Assembly: GCF_900114565.1 (NCBI RefSeq)
Contig: NZ_FOTM01000023.1
Location: forward strand, 1-64,000
Direction: 5' to 3'
Length of the DNA: 64,000 nucleotides
DNA from: Leifsonia sp. CL147
GTDB lineage: Bacteria > Actinomycetota > Actinomycetes > Actinomycetales > Microbacteriaceae
Of the stretch, positions 53,675 through 61,768 are shown in pieces. A model generated the notes under the pieces. The model searched no databases and was not told where the DNA came from. It was given only the letters and a program-made list of their open reading frames with translations. The first letter of the stretch is position 1, and each line of letters opens with the position of its first letter. The position numbers and the translations under genes are program-made.

Positions 53675-54987
53675 ACGTCCCATCCGCCACCGGCGTCATC
53701 CGCCTCGATCGCGCCCGCGTGCACGACAGCCTCATCCTGTTCGGCGGTCCCGACGGAGTGTCGCGACTGATCGACCTCGATGGCGAGGTCCGCCACGAAT
53801 GGCCCTTCTACGGGGTTCCCGCACGCATTATCGATCCGGCGATGAACGGGGGGCGTCTCGGCGACATCGGGGTCCAGCTCTCCGAGGTGGAAGACTCCCC
53901 GGGCGGCATCTACGCCAACCGGACTGTCGGCCAGGTCTCCTGGGAGGGGGACGTGCTCTGGGAGTGGGGCTCGGAGGCTCCCGGCGGCGCAGCCCGGCAG
54001 AACCACGACTGGGAACTCCTTCCGAACGGCAACCGGCTGTTCCTCGTCACCATCCCGCGCGTCGTCCCCGGACTCGGCCCCCAGGTGGTCGGAGACCAGG
54101 GGATCTACGAGGTCACGCCGGGCGGGGACATCGCCTGGAGCTGGCGGGCCGGCGACCACCTGCAGGAGTTCGGCTTCTCGGAGTCCGGCTGGGAGCACCT
54201 CCGCTCGACGGTCGACCGGCGACCCGACGATGTCTGGGGCTACCTCGAGATGAACAGCATGAAGACCCTCGGCCCCAACAAGTGGCATGACGCCGACCCG
54301 GAGACCGTCTTCCAGCCGGACAACATCATCTTCAGCACGCGCAAGGCGAACGTCGTCGGCATCATCGACAAGTCGACGGGCGCGCTCGTGTGGCGGATGG
54401 GCCCCTACTACGGAGAGGAGCCGGGCGCCGAGCACCAGCGCATCAACCGCTTCTCGCTTCCGCGACCGGTCGATCAGCTCTCCGGCCAGCACAACCCGCA
54501 CTTCATCGGCGAGGGCCTCCCCGGCGCCGGCAACATCCTCGTGTTCGACAACCAGGGAGGCGCAGGCTACCCGCCCGCCCCGCTCGGCATCTACGCGGGT
54601 TCACGGGTTCTGGAGATCGACCCGTCGACCAAGGAGATCGTCTGGCAGTACACCGCGGAGGACTCCGGTCGTCCGTCGTGGGAGTTCCACAGTTCGTTCG
54701 TCAGCAACGCGCAGCGTCTTCCCAACGGCAACACGCTCATCACGGAGGGCATGCGCGGCCGGCTGTTCCAGGTCACGCGGGAGGGCGAGATCGTCTGGGA
54801 GTACCGGTCGCCCTACGAGGCTCCCGGTATCGCAGGCGAGCCCGAGGTCCAGGCCGCGACCGTCCCCGGGGTCGACCGGCTGTCCATGACGAGGCTCATC
54901 TACCGTTCCCAGGCGGTCCCCTTCGAGTGGGTCCCGGATGAGGCGGCGCCCACTCCCGAACTCGTGGGTCAGCGGATCTCATGCTGA
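53671..54987 (+). CDS. Arylsulfate sulfotransferase-like protein
   Basis: A 438-aa protein of the arylsulfotransferase (ASST) family, which transfers a sulfuryl group from an aryl sulfate to a phenol without PAPS. A beta-propeller of repeated W-containing strands (VLWEWGSE, IAWSWRAG, IVWQYTAE, IVWEYRSP) and conserved NHDWELLPNGNRLF, LSGQHNPHFIG and WEFHSSF segments support this. Unlike the periplasmic enterobacterial enzyme it has no signal peptide, so it should act in the cytoplasm. It overlaps the GntR gene and the permease gene, tying it to import of a sulfur ester or sulfonate. Confidence 0.85.
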   Translation: MNVPSATGVIRLDRARVHDSLILFGGPDGVSRLIDLDGEVRHEWPFYGVPARIIDPAMNGGRLGDIGVQLSEVEDSPGGIYANRTVGQVSWEGDVLWEWGSEAPGGAARQNHDWELLPNGNRLFLVTIPRVVPGLGPQVVGDQGIYEVTPGGDIAWSWRAGDHLQEFGFSESGWEHLRSTVDRRPDDVWGYLEMNSMKTLGPNKWHDADPETVFQPDNIIFSTRKANVVGIIDKSTGALVWRMGPYYGEEPGAEHQRINRFSLPRPVDQLSGQHNPHFIGEGLPGAGNILVFDNQGGAGYPPAPLGIYAGSRVLEIDPSTKEIVWQYTAEDSGRPSWEFHSSFVSNAQRLPNGNTLITEGMRGRLFQVTREGEIVWEYRSPYEAPGIAGEPEVQAATVPGVDRLSMTRLIYRSQAVPFEWVPDEAAPTPELVGQRISC

Positions 54988-55853
54988 ACGAAGCGACGAC
55001 CAGGCGGCCTCTGGCCCGAATGACGCAGTCCGCGCAGGCGTTCGATCGTCCCGCCCCGCGTCGGCGATCGGCGAGCATGAGGAACCTCGCCCGGCTGAGC
55101 GGGACGGTCGGCGGCGGCGCGATCCTCGGCGTCGCCCTGCTGATCGCGCTGTGGTCGGCGGTGTACGCGACCCGCCTCTTCCCGGACAACCTCTTCCCCA
55201 GTGTCCCGGCCGTCTGGCGGGCGGGCGTCGCGATGTGGAACGAGGGACTGCTCGGGCCGGACATTCTCGCCAGCGTCCGGGAGGCTCTGGTCGGCTTCGT
55301 CATCGGCACGCTCGCAGGGATCGGCTCGGCGCTGGTGACCGCCACCACGCGGGGCGGCCGGCTCGTCGTGCAGCCCGTGCTGCGTCTGCTCGCGCCGATT
55401 CCGACGATCGGGCTGATCCCTCTCGCCATCCTGTGGTTCGGCATCGGCGACACGAGCAAGTACATCGTCGTGGCCGTGGGCGTCTTCGTCCCGGTGTGGA
55501 TCAGCACCCATGCCGGGCTCGCATCGACCCCGTCCGACTATCTGCAGGTGAGCGGCTGCCTCGGATCCTCCCGCTGGCTGACGCTCCGCAAGGTGATCCT
55601 GCCGGAGGCCCTGCCCGACATCGTGGCGGGGATGCGCGTCGGCTGCGCGACGGCTTTCGTCGTGATCGTGGTCGCCGAGATGACGGGCACCACGAACGGA
55701 CTCGGCTACCGGATCGCGCAGGCGCAGCTCTTCTCGCAGGCCGACCGGTTGATCGTCCTGCTCGTCATCCTCGGAATCATCGGCGCGATCTGCGACCAGC
55801 TCATCGCGACCATCTCCCGGCCGTTCACGGCGTGGGCGACGGAGGAGAACTGA
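54981..55853 (+). CDS. Nitrate/sulfonate-type ABC transporter permease (SsuC-like)
   Basis: A 290-aa permease with six helices of the SsuC/TauC class. The ATPase-contact loop is seen in SGCLGSSRWLTLRKVILPEA. It overlaps the sulfotransferase gene by seven bases and is followed one base later by its ATPase. A basic N-terminal tail of about 45 residues precedes the first helix. In context it imports an aryl sulfate, sulfonate or similar compound. Confidence 0.92.
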   Translation: MLNEATTRRPLARMTQSAQAFDRPAPRRRSASMRNLARLSGTVGGGAILGVALLIALWSAVYATRLFPDNLFPSVPAVWRAGVAMWNEGLLGPDILASVREALVGFVIGTLAGIGSALVTATTRGGRLVVQPVLRLLAPIPTIGLIPLAILWFGIGDTSKYIVVAVGVFVPVWISTHAGLASTPSDYLQVSGCLGSSRWLTLRKVILPEALPDIVAGMRVGCATAFVVIVVAEMTGTTNGLGYRIAQAQLFSQADRLIVLLVILGIIGAICDQLIATISRPFTAWATEEN

Positions 55854-55854
55854 C

Positions 55855-56610
55855 ATGGATCTCGCAGTCCGAGACCTCGGGGTCACCTACAAAGGCAAGT
55901 ACGCACCCGCCCTCGACGGCGTGAATCTGGAGATCGAGTCCGGCTCGTTCGTCGTCCTGGTGGGGCCGTCCGGAAGCGGCAAGTCGACCCTCCTGCGCTG
56001 CCTCGCCGGAATCGAGACGCCCACGAGCGGAACGGTCACAGCGGACGGTTCGCCGGTCGTCGGCCGCGACCCGAGCCGGGGCATGGTCTTCCAGCGGGAC
56101 ATCCTGTTCCCGTGGGCCACGATCCGCGCGAACGTCGCGTTCGCCCTGGAGGCGAAGGGCACGCCGAAGCGGGACATGGAGCCGATCATCGACGAGCTCC
56201 TGACGCTTGCGGGCCTTCCTCTCGAGGTCAAGCGCCAGCGCCCGGCGGCACTGTCCGGCGGCATGCGTCAGCGTGCCGGCATCGCGCGCATGCTCGCGGG
56301 CGAGCCGGAGGTCATGCTGATGGACGAGCCCTTCGCCGCCCTGGATGCGCAGACCCGGCTCCGCATGCAGGATCTCGTGACAGACCTCTGGTCCAGGCTC
56401 GGCCGGACCGTCGTCTTCGTCACACACGACGTGGATGAGGCGATCCGGCTTTCGCAGACGATCTTCGTCCTTCGCGACGGTCGACTGGCCGCGACCATCG
56501 AAAACCCTCTGCCGCCGGACCGCCCGGCGGGGCAGCTCGCCGAGGCGGTGGGCTACAGCGACCTCCGTCGTCGGCTGCACGACGAGCTCCACGAAACGAT
56601 CGAGGTCTAG
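55855..56610 (+). CDS. Nitrate/sulfonate-type ABC transporter ATPase (SsuB-like)
   Basis: A 251-aa ATPase with Walker A GPSGSGKST near residue 37, Q-loop MVFQRDILFPWATI, signature LSGGMRQRAGIARML, Walker B VMLMDEPFAALD and the H-loop VFVTHDVDEA. All motifs are intact. It drives the permease encoded just upstream and uses the binding protein encoded at 56694. Confidence 0.94.
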   Translation: MDLAVRDLGVTYKGKYAPALDGVNLEIESGSFVVLVGPSGSGKSTLLRCLAGIETPTSGTVTADGSPVVGRDPSRGMVFQRDILFPWATIRANVAFALEAKGTPKRDMEPIIDELLTLAGLPLEVKRQRPAALSGGMRQRAGIARMLAGEPEVMLMDEPFAALDAQTRLRMQDLVTDLWSRLGRTVVFVTHDVDEAIRLSQTIFVLRDGRLAATIENPLPPDRPAGQLAEAVGYSDLRRRLHDELHETIEV

Positions 56611-56693
56611 GCAGCGCCACTCGCCGAGACTTCGCCGGCCGCACCCCCATCCCTCCCCGTTCCGCATCGCATCGCATCCTGAAGGAGCCCCCC

Positions 56694-57692
56694 ATGCTCG
56701 TACGTCCTCGCCGCCCCATCGTCACCCGGCTCGCGATCGTCGCGGTCGGAGTGACGATCATCGCCTCGCTCAGCGCCTGCGTCGGCTCGAGCGCCTCCGC
56801 CGATGGCAGCGGATCCGCCTCGAAGAACCTCACGGTCGGCTTCGTGCCGGACCCCTCCTGGGCCCAGGTCCCCGTCGCCGAGACCCGAGGCTACTTCACG
56901 GCGGAGGGGCTGAACGTCAAGGTCATCGACTTCTCGACGGGCGTCCAGGCGCTCCAGGCGCTCGCCGCCGGGCAGGTCGACGTCACGACCTCCGCCGACG
57001 TTCCCGTGTCGGCCATTCTGGCCGGCTCGAAGAACATGCAGATCATCGCGGACGGTTCGCGATGGAAAGGCTCCGTGATCGTCGCAAGCAAGAAGGCCGG
57101 CATCTCCCGCGCCGCCGACCTGGCCGGACGGCAGATCGGCACTCCGCTCGGAACCAGCGCCGCCTACTTCGGGTCGAGCTTCCTCAAGCAGTCCCATGTC
57201 GATGGCCAGCTCCTCAACGTGGCGCCATCCGCCATCGTCACGGCGATGCAGCAGGGCAACGTCCCTGCCGTCTCGATCTTCCAGCCGTTCCAGCAGCAAG
57301 TCATCTCGGCCCTGGGCAGCGATGCCGTCATCCTCCAACCGGCGGAGGGGACATACGTTCAGCAGAGCCTCTACCTGGCCTCCACGAGTGCAGTCGCGAG
57401 CAAGTCGGCTGCCCTCACGTCCTTCGAGGTCGCCCTCGGCAAGGCCGGCCACGACCTGACCACGCGGTCGGACGCCGCCGTGAGCGCAGTGGCGACGGCC
57501 ACGCAGCTCTCCCCGTCGCTCGTGAAGACGATCCTTCCCGAGTTCGACTACACCATCGGGCTGCCGTCCGAGCTGCCCTCCGAACTGACGTCGCTGGGCA
57601 CGTGGGCCAAGACGGCGGGCAACCTGCCGTCGAGCACGACCCTCCCCGACTACGCGACCTTCATCGACCGGAAGTTCCTGCCGGCCTCGTGA
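56694..57692 (+). CDS. Nitrate/sulfonate-type ABC substrate-binding lipoprotein (SsuA-like)
   Basis: A 332-aa extracellular binding protein. The signal peptide carries the lipobox SLSAC, so it is lipid-anchored. GFVPDPSWAQVPVAETRGYF and FSTGVQALQALAAGQVDV are the standard opening of SsuA/TauA/NMT1 proteins. AAGGAG lies seven bases before the ATG. It completes the importer; ligands of such proteins are sulfonates, taurine, nitrate or aromatic acids, and the linked sulfotransferase favours a sulfur ester. Confidence 0.92.
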   Translation: MLVRPRRPIVTRLAIVAVGVTIIASLSACVGSSASADGSGSASKNLTVGFVPDPSWAQVPVAETRGYFTAEGLNVKVIDFSTGVQALQALAAGQVDVTTSADVPVSAILAGSKNMQIIADGSRWKGSVIVASKKAGISRAADLAGRQIGTPLGTSAAYFGSSFLKQSHVDGQLLNVAPSAIVTAMQQGNVPAVSIFQPFQQQVISALGSDAVILQPAEGTYVQQSLYLASTSAVASKSAALTSFEVALGKAGHDLTTRSDAAVSAVATATQLSPSLVKTILPEFDYTIGLPSELPSELTSLGTWAKTAGNLPSSTTLPDYATFIDRKFLPAS

Positions 57693-57710
57693 GGCGGTGA
57701 GGGCCGCCTC
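57691..57710 (+). terminator. Stem-loop at the end of the sulfotransferase operon
   Basis: GAGGCGG and CCGCCTC pair perfectly around six bases, starting within the stop codon of the binding-protein gene. A T-run is missing, as often in actinobacteria. Confidence 0.55.
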
Positions 57711-57804
57711 TGGGCCAGCCCCGCCGTCGACCCGCCTGCGGTTGGAGGCTGTTTCGAGCGGTTCTCACCGGACCGGCCTTGTGGCGGGTGTTCACTGGCA
57801 GATC

Positions 57805-58473
57805 ATGGGCAGGGACGAGACCGCGGCCGAGACGGCCGACGAGACGGCCGACGAGACGGCCGACGAGACGAAGCCGGAGGGGCTCTCGCGCCGGGGATGG
57901 CTCCTTCTCGTCGCCGCAACCGCGGTCGTCGGAGTGGTGCTCCTGACGGTCGGCTTCCTCGCGGCCGGCCTGCGCGTCGGAGACGCTCGAGCAGTCTCGT
58001 CCTCGGCACCCCGGCAGGCGTCGCCGCAGCCGCGCGAGACGGAACCGGCGCCGACTCCGCTCGGCCTGCCCCCACGTCCGACGCCGACGCGCGTCCTCAC
58101 CGGCCCGGCAGTGCCGGTCGGCTCGCTCAGGTCCGGCGACTGCCTCCAGACCTACGACTCGAAATGGGCGGACGGCTACCCGGTGGTCGACTGCGCCGCG
58201 CCGCACATCGCCCAGCTCCTGACCAAGGGAGTCCTCCCGGAGCCGGCCACCGCATCCTTCCCCGGCACGGCCGCGCTGGACAGCCAGGTCAGCGATCTCT
58301 GCGAACCCTTCCTGGACTGGCACTGGGTGGCGATCTGGAACGAGGACGTCCAGCTCGACCTGCGCTACCCCGACACCAGCGCGAAGTGGGCGACCGGAAC
58401 GCGCTCCTACTACTGCTTCGTCTACACGTTCTCGCGGCACGAACTCACCGGCAGCGCGGCGGCGACTCGGTGA
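57805..58473 (+). CDS. Single-pass membrane protein with septum-formation-like domain
   Basis: A 222-aa protein: an acidic cytoplasmic N-terminus with repeated ETAD units (about 8-22), one transmembrane helix (about 34-55), a Pro/Thr-rich linker, and an extracellular domain (about 105-220) with GSLRSGDCLQTYD, PVVDCAAPH and a Cys-containing C-terminus. That Cys pattern resembles the septum-formation family of actinobacteria. ATG 57805 is chosen; a GTG at 57697 would add 36 residues. Function is unknown. Confidence 0.7.
   Translation: MGRDETAAETADETADETADETKPEGLSRRGWLLLVAATAVVGVVLLTVGFLAAGLRVGDARAVSSSAPRQASPQPRETEPAPTPLGLPPRPTPTRVLTGPAVPVGSLRSGDCLQTYDSKWADGYPVVDCAAPHIAQLLTKGVLPEPATASFPGTAALDSQVSDLCEPFLDWHWVAIWNEDVQLDLRYPDTSAKWATGTRSYYCFVYTFSRHELTGSAAATR
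57831..57870 (+). repeat. 12-bp tandem repeat inside the membrane-protein gene
   Basis: GACGGCCGACGA is repeated three times plus a partial copy, giving ETAD units in the protein. The length is in frame, so copy number could vary without breaking the gene. Confidence 0.85.
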
Positions 58474-58546
58474 TGCGGCGTGGGGAGACGTCTGCGGGAT
58501 CGGATTCGGGGAGAATGGCCACTCGGAATTCATAGCTCAGCCGACC

Positions 58547-58567
58547 GTGCTCGGACAGGTCGAGCAC
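58547..58567 (+). promoter_or_regulatory. Inverted repeat before the HNH-like gene
   Basis: GTGCTCG and CGAGCAC form a perfect 7-bp inverted repeat with a 7-base centre, ending one base before the GGAAGGGG ribosome site of the TTG start at 58580. It could be an operator or an RNA hairpin. Confidence 0.4.
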
Positions 58568-58579
58568 GGAAGGGGAACG

Positions 58580-59221
58580 TTGAGGCGCCGCAACACGGTC
58601 ATCTCGATCTCGATGCCTCTGGCCGTCCTGATCATCGTCGTCGCCGGCTACGCTGCAACGACGGCTCCGAAGCCTCCCGCCGCCGGCGCGAACGCGACAG
58701 CGCCGATCCCCACCGGAGACGCTCTCCGGCAGGTGCACTCACCGGGACACGTCGCGGTCGACGAGCAGCTGCACGCCGGGCAATGCCACGTGCGGATCCG
58801 CGACGCAAGCAATGGCCTCGTCCTCCCGGACGCAGCCTGCACCCCAGGCGCAGTGGATCCGGGCGTGACGCAAGCGAACATCCAACAGACGATCTGTGCT
58901 CACGGCTACACCGCCACGGTGCGCCCGCCCCAGTCCGACACCGGCCCGGCCAAACACGAATCCCTCGGGGACTACGGACTCGGCTACCAGCCCACCATCG
59001 AGTACGACCACCTGGTGCCGCTGGAGCTGGGTGGCACCAACGCCGTGTCGAACCTCTGGCCGGAGCCCAACGCCAGCGCGGCCCGCGGGTTCAACAACCC
59101 GAAAGACCGGGTGGAGAACACTCTGGCAGCGGCGGTGTGCGACGGCCGGGTGCCGCTGACGGCCGCGCAGCACGCGATCGCCACGGACTGGACCACGGCG
59201 ACCGCGAGCCTCGGACTCTGA
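58580..59221 (+). CDS. Secreted HNH-like nuclease family protein
   Basis: A 213-aa exported protein. A basic start (LRRRNTVISISMPLAV) and one hydrophobic helix form a signal peptide or anchor. The C-terminal part carries an HNH-like motif: EYDHLVPLELGGTNAVSNLW with Asp-His, then NPKDRVEN. Such small secreted proteins are predicted nucleases. I chose TTG 58580 because GGAAGGGG sits five bases upstream; a GTG at 58547 would place residues inside the inverted repeat. Activity is not established. Confidence 0.72.
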   Translation: MRRRNTVISISMPLAVLIIVVAGYAATTAPKPPAAGANATAPIPTGDALRQVHSPGHVAVDEQLHAGQCHVRIRDASNGLVLPDAACTPGAVDPGVTQANIQQTICAHGYTATVRPPQSDTGPAKHESLGDYGLGYQPTIEYDHLVPLELGGTNAVSNLWPEPNASAARGFNNPKDRVENTLAAAVCDGRVPLTAAQHAIATDWTTATASLGL

Positions 59222-59250
59222 CCGAACCGTTGACGACGCGCGACTCGGCC

Positions 59251-59295
59251 GCGGCCACCGCATCCACTGCGGCCACCGCATCCACCGCATCCATC
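59251..59295. repeat. 18-bp tandem repeat between convergent genes
   Basis: GCGGCCACCGCATCCACT is followed by a second copy ending CACC and a partial third (GCATCCATC). It lies in the short gap between the HNH-like gene and the convergent DUF2231 gene; no other function is apparent. Confidence 0.7.
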
Positions 59296-59306
59296 GAGTC
59301 AGGAGG

Positions 59307-59813
59307 TCACTGGTAGCCGCGTTCCTGCGTGGCCTCGTCGGCCACTCGGACGCCGTAGCGGTACACGAGTTCTCCGCCGAGGAACCCGGAGAACCCGATG
59401 ATGAGGATGCCGATGATGGTGGTCACGAATCCACCGACGCTGAAATGGTCGCCCTCGGCGAGCCGGAAGATGAAGCTCACGACGAAGACCGCGACGGCGA
59501 GGAGGTTCGCGATCATGTGGCGAAGGGCGATCGCCCGCGTGCGCGTCCCGGCCTGGATGCCGCTGAAGTCGATGAAGCCGAAGATCGCGGCGATCAGGGC
59601 GCCGATGACGCCGATCGCGACCAGCGTTCGCGCTCCGGCGGCGAACGGTGCCTGATCGCCGGAGATCAAGGCGATGATGTCGAAGACGAGGGCCGCGATC
59701 CAGGTCCCGACGGGAACGGTGATCAGGATGCCGTGCAGGGGATGGCCGTACGGACCCGCCAGAACGGTGCGGGGGTGCTTGGCCCGTTGCAGTGCTGTCT
59801 GTTCGTGGTCCAT
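59307..59813 (-). CDS. DUF2231 membrane protein
   Basis: A 168-aa protein with four membrane helices. The motif GPYGHPLHGILITVPVGTW near residue 20 is the family hallmark with its conserved His pair, and GFIDFSGI and RHMIANLLAV follow. DUF2231 proteins may bind heme or take part in membrane redox chemistry, but no function is proven. GGGAAGGGAG precedes the ATG at 59813. Confidence 0.82.
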   Translation of the reverse strand: MDHEQTALQRAKHPRTVLAGPYGHPLHGILITVPVGTWIAALVFDIIALISGDQAPFAAGARTLVAIGVIGALIAAIFGFIDFSGIQAGTRTRAIALRHMIANLLAVAVFVVSFIFRLAEGDHFSVGGFVTTIIGILIIGFSGFLGGELVYRYGVRVADEATQERGYQ

Positions 59814-60275
59814 GGGACGCTCCCTTCCCTGTGCGGCAGGCGGCCACGGTGCCGCCGATCACGGCACGGACGGTAGGCCTCCACCGTTCTATTGTCAAGA
59901 TCCGCTGCATTAGAAGCGGAGTCGCTTCCTCCCGGCTCGCAGGGGCCGGCCGGGATGCTCCATCTGCGAGGTCGGGACGGTGTGTGCTGTGGTTCGTAAC
60001 GTCTGCGGGTGCTCGCCCGACCGCATACGTTACGCAGACCCGCACAAGCCGCTCGCACGCTGGCCGCCGGCGCCTGCGCCGGCTGCGGCGCCTGCGCCGG
60101 CTGCGCCGGCTGCGGCGGCTGCGGCGGGCTGCGGCGGCTGCGGCGGACAGCGAAGGAGACTCGGACGAAAACCGTTCGAATCTCCTTCAGTACTGCCATC
60201 TGAAGGAGATTCGACGCCCGATCTCCTTCGATTCCCCACCCCGGGAAGCCACCCTCGCGGCGTAGGGTGAGGCCC
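59814..60275. other. Gene-free stretch with inverted repeats and low-complexity DNA
   Basis: No gene is recognised. It contains CGTAACGT at 59995 paired with ACGTTACG at 60027, a GC-only stretch of GCCGGCTGCGGC-like units at about 60062-60148, and the repeat cluster at 60152-60230. Frames through the GC-only part encode only Gly/Cys/Ala or Pro/Ala runs and are not credible proteins. Confidence 0.6.
60152..60230. repeat. Cluster of four alternating GAAGGAGA-type repeats
   Basis: GAAGGAGACTCG (60152), its inverse CGAATCTCCTTC (60177), GAAGGAGATTCG (60202) and inverse CGATCTCCTTCG (60219) alternate, the first three at 25-bp steps. The second and third form a perfect 14-bp stem (60177-60190 with 60200-60213) around a 9-base loop. 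The layout resembles REP/BIME-type elements or a complex terminator. Confidence 0.75.
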
Positions 60276-60683
60276 GTGAAGACGACGATGGTGCGGATCG
60301 GATGGATCTGTCTCGCGATCGTCAGCGCCGGGATCCTGGTGTTCGGTCTCGTCATCGCGGTCGTGCCGATGGGCGGGGACGAGCTGCTGTATCGCGCCGA
60401 CGGTCTGGCATCGATCGGGTTCGGTCTGTTCGGCGGCCTGATCGTCCTTCTGCCCTACCGACGTGTCGAACGATGGGCGTGGGGCGCGCTCTGGTTCTAC
60501 CCGGTGTTCTGGGCGGCTCACCTGTTCGGGAACCTCCCGCCCGGCACGGACCACATCCATCAGATCGTCTTCATCGTCCTCTCGTTGATCGGGCTGCTGC
60601 TGCCGGTGAGGGTGTTCTTCCCGTCAGGGCAGGACCGGCCCACGGTCGGATCGGCGCGACGGACAGGGGATGCGGACCTCTAG
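60276..60683 (+). CDS. Small four-helix membrane protein
   Basis: A 135-aa protein of unknown function with four hydrophobic segments (WICLAIVSAGILVFGL, FGLFGGLIVLLPY, WGALWFYPVFWAAHLFG, IVFIVLSLIGLLLPV). No conserved domain is recognised. GTG 60276 is used, with GGGTGAGG upstream; ATG 60288 is possible. It follows the repeat cluster by 45 bases. Confidence 0.6.
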   Translation: MKTTMVRIGWICLAIVSAGILVFGLVIAVVPMGGDELLYRADGLASIGFGLFGGLIVLLPYRRVERWAWGALWFYPVFWAAHLFGNLPPGTDHIHQIVFIVLSLIGLLLPVRVFFPSGQDRPTVGSARRTGDADL

Positions 60684-60759
60684 CGCGGTCCGGCGCGTCC
60701 GGCGCGTCCGTCCGGCGCCGGACGTCGACGCAGAGGATGGCGGCGCGTAGAGTCGCCGC

Positions 60760-61095
60760 ATGTCACGGGACATCATCCGGACGCATGAGCAGCACGCCCA
60801 GCGAGTGCGGGACGCGGTGACCGGGAGCGGCATCCTCGACGAGCGGGTGCGGCGCGGAGCCGTGGAGGCCGGACCGGATGGCGATCCGCTCGCCGAGCCG
60901 TACGGGGCGCTGGTCCGGCAGATCCGCGAGGATTCGTCCCGCGTCACGGATGCGCAGGTGAGGGCCGTGCGCGACGCCGCGGGATCGGAGAAGGCGGCCT
61001 TCGAGCTCGTGTTCGCCGCCGCAGCGGGAGCGGGGTTGCGACGATGGGATGCGGCCCTGCGAGCGATGACGGAGGCCGGCGATGCGGCTGACTGA
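60760..61095 (+). CDS. Small helical protein paired with an AhpD-like gene
   Basis: A 111-aa soluble, mostly helical protein of unknown function. It has no cysteines and no signal peptide. The helix SEKAAFELVFAAAAGAGLRR resembles segments in carboxymuconolactone-decarboxylase-like proteins, but the catalytic motif is missing. Its 3' end overlaps the AhpD-like gene by 14 bases, so both are made together and may form a complex. Confidence 0.6.
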   Translation: MSRDIIRTHEQHAQRVRDAVTGSGILDERVRRGAVEAGPDGDPLAEPYGALVRQIREDSSRVTDAQVRAVRDAAGSEKAAFELVFAAAAGAGLRRWDAALRAMTEAGDAAD

Positions 61096-61663
61096 CGTCG
61101 AGCGCGGCGACTCGCCGTGGCACCGGGCGCTGATCCGCATGATCTCGCGCGTCTCGGGGATGCGGCTGCCGGATGCCGCTCGCGTCGCCTTCTACGATCG
61201 GGGCTTCGCCGGGCCGAGCCTGGGGGAGTGGACGCAGAAGACGATGCGAGGGCCGAGCGCCTGGTCGGTCTCGGAGCGGGAGCTGATGGCGGCGTGCGTG
61301 GCCGCGTGGAACTCGTGTCCGTTCTGCGTCGGCGCTCACGGTGCCATCGCCGTCCGCGGCCTCGACCGGGACGTCGTGGAGCGGACGCTCGCGGACCACA
61401 CGACGGCGCCGATCTCCACGCGGCTCCGAGCGGCGCTGACCTTCATCCAGAAGATGACCCGTGAGCCGGACGCGCTCGCCGCCGCTGATGTCGAGGCCGC
61501 TCACCGCGCGGGCGTCGACAGCCACGCTCTGCGTGACGCCGCCGCAGTGGCCGCGGTGTTCAACGTGATCACGAGATACGCCAACGCGCTCGACTTCGCG
61601 ATTCCGACGGAGGAGGAGTTCGAGAAGTCCGCAGGGATGCTGCTGCGCCGCGGGTACTCCTGA
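61082..61663 (+). CDS. AhpD-like alkylhydroperoxidase (CMD family)
   Basis: A 193-aa protein of the carboxymuconolactone decarboxylase/AhpD family. The redox-active pair is NSCPFCVGAH (CxxC with the downstream His), as in alkylhydroperoxidases. The surrounding helices (SERELMAACVAAW, RLRAALTFIQKMT) match the family. It probably reduces organic peroxides with thiol partners. It overlaps the small gene upstream, which has no annotated role in AhpD chemistry. Confidence 0.83.
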   Translation: MRLTDVERGDSPWHRALIRMISRVSGMRLPDAARVAFYDRGFAGPSLGEWTQKTMRGPSAWSVSERELMAACVAAWNSCPFCVGAHGAIAVRGLDRDVVERTLADHTTAPISTRLRAALTFIQKMTREPDALAAADVEAAHRAGVDSHALRDAAAVAAVFNVITRYANALDFAIPTEEEFEKSAGMLLRRGYS

Positions 61664-61768
61664 TGCTCCGGTCGGACCCGGATACGCTGGCCGAGTGGCC
61701 GACCTGGTGCTGATGTCCGGCCTGACGGTTGCCGGCCCCGAGCCGAGCCCGAGACGGCAGGGAGCGGG

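Noticed and set aside
59995-60034. CGTAACGT / ACGTTACG inverted repeat as part of a tRNA
   Set aside because: No cloverleaf, T-loop or anticodon arm can be drawn around it.
60009-60203. Gly/Cys/Ala-rich reading frames through the GC-only stretch
   Set aside because: They arise from repeated GCCGGCTGCGGC-like units, have no ribosome site and read without stops in several phases simply because of composition.
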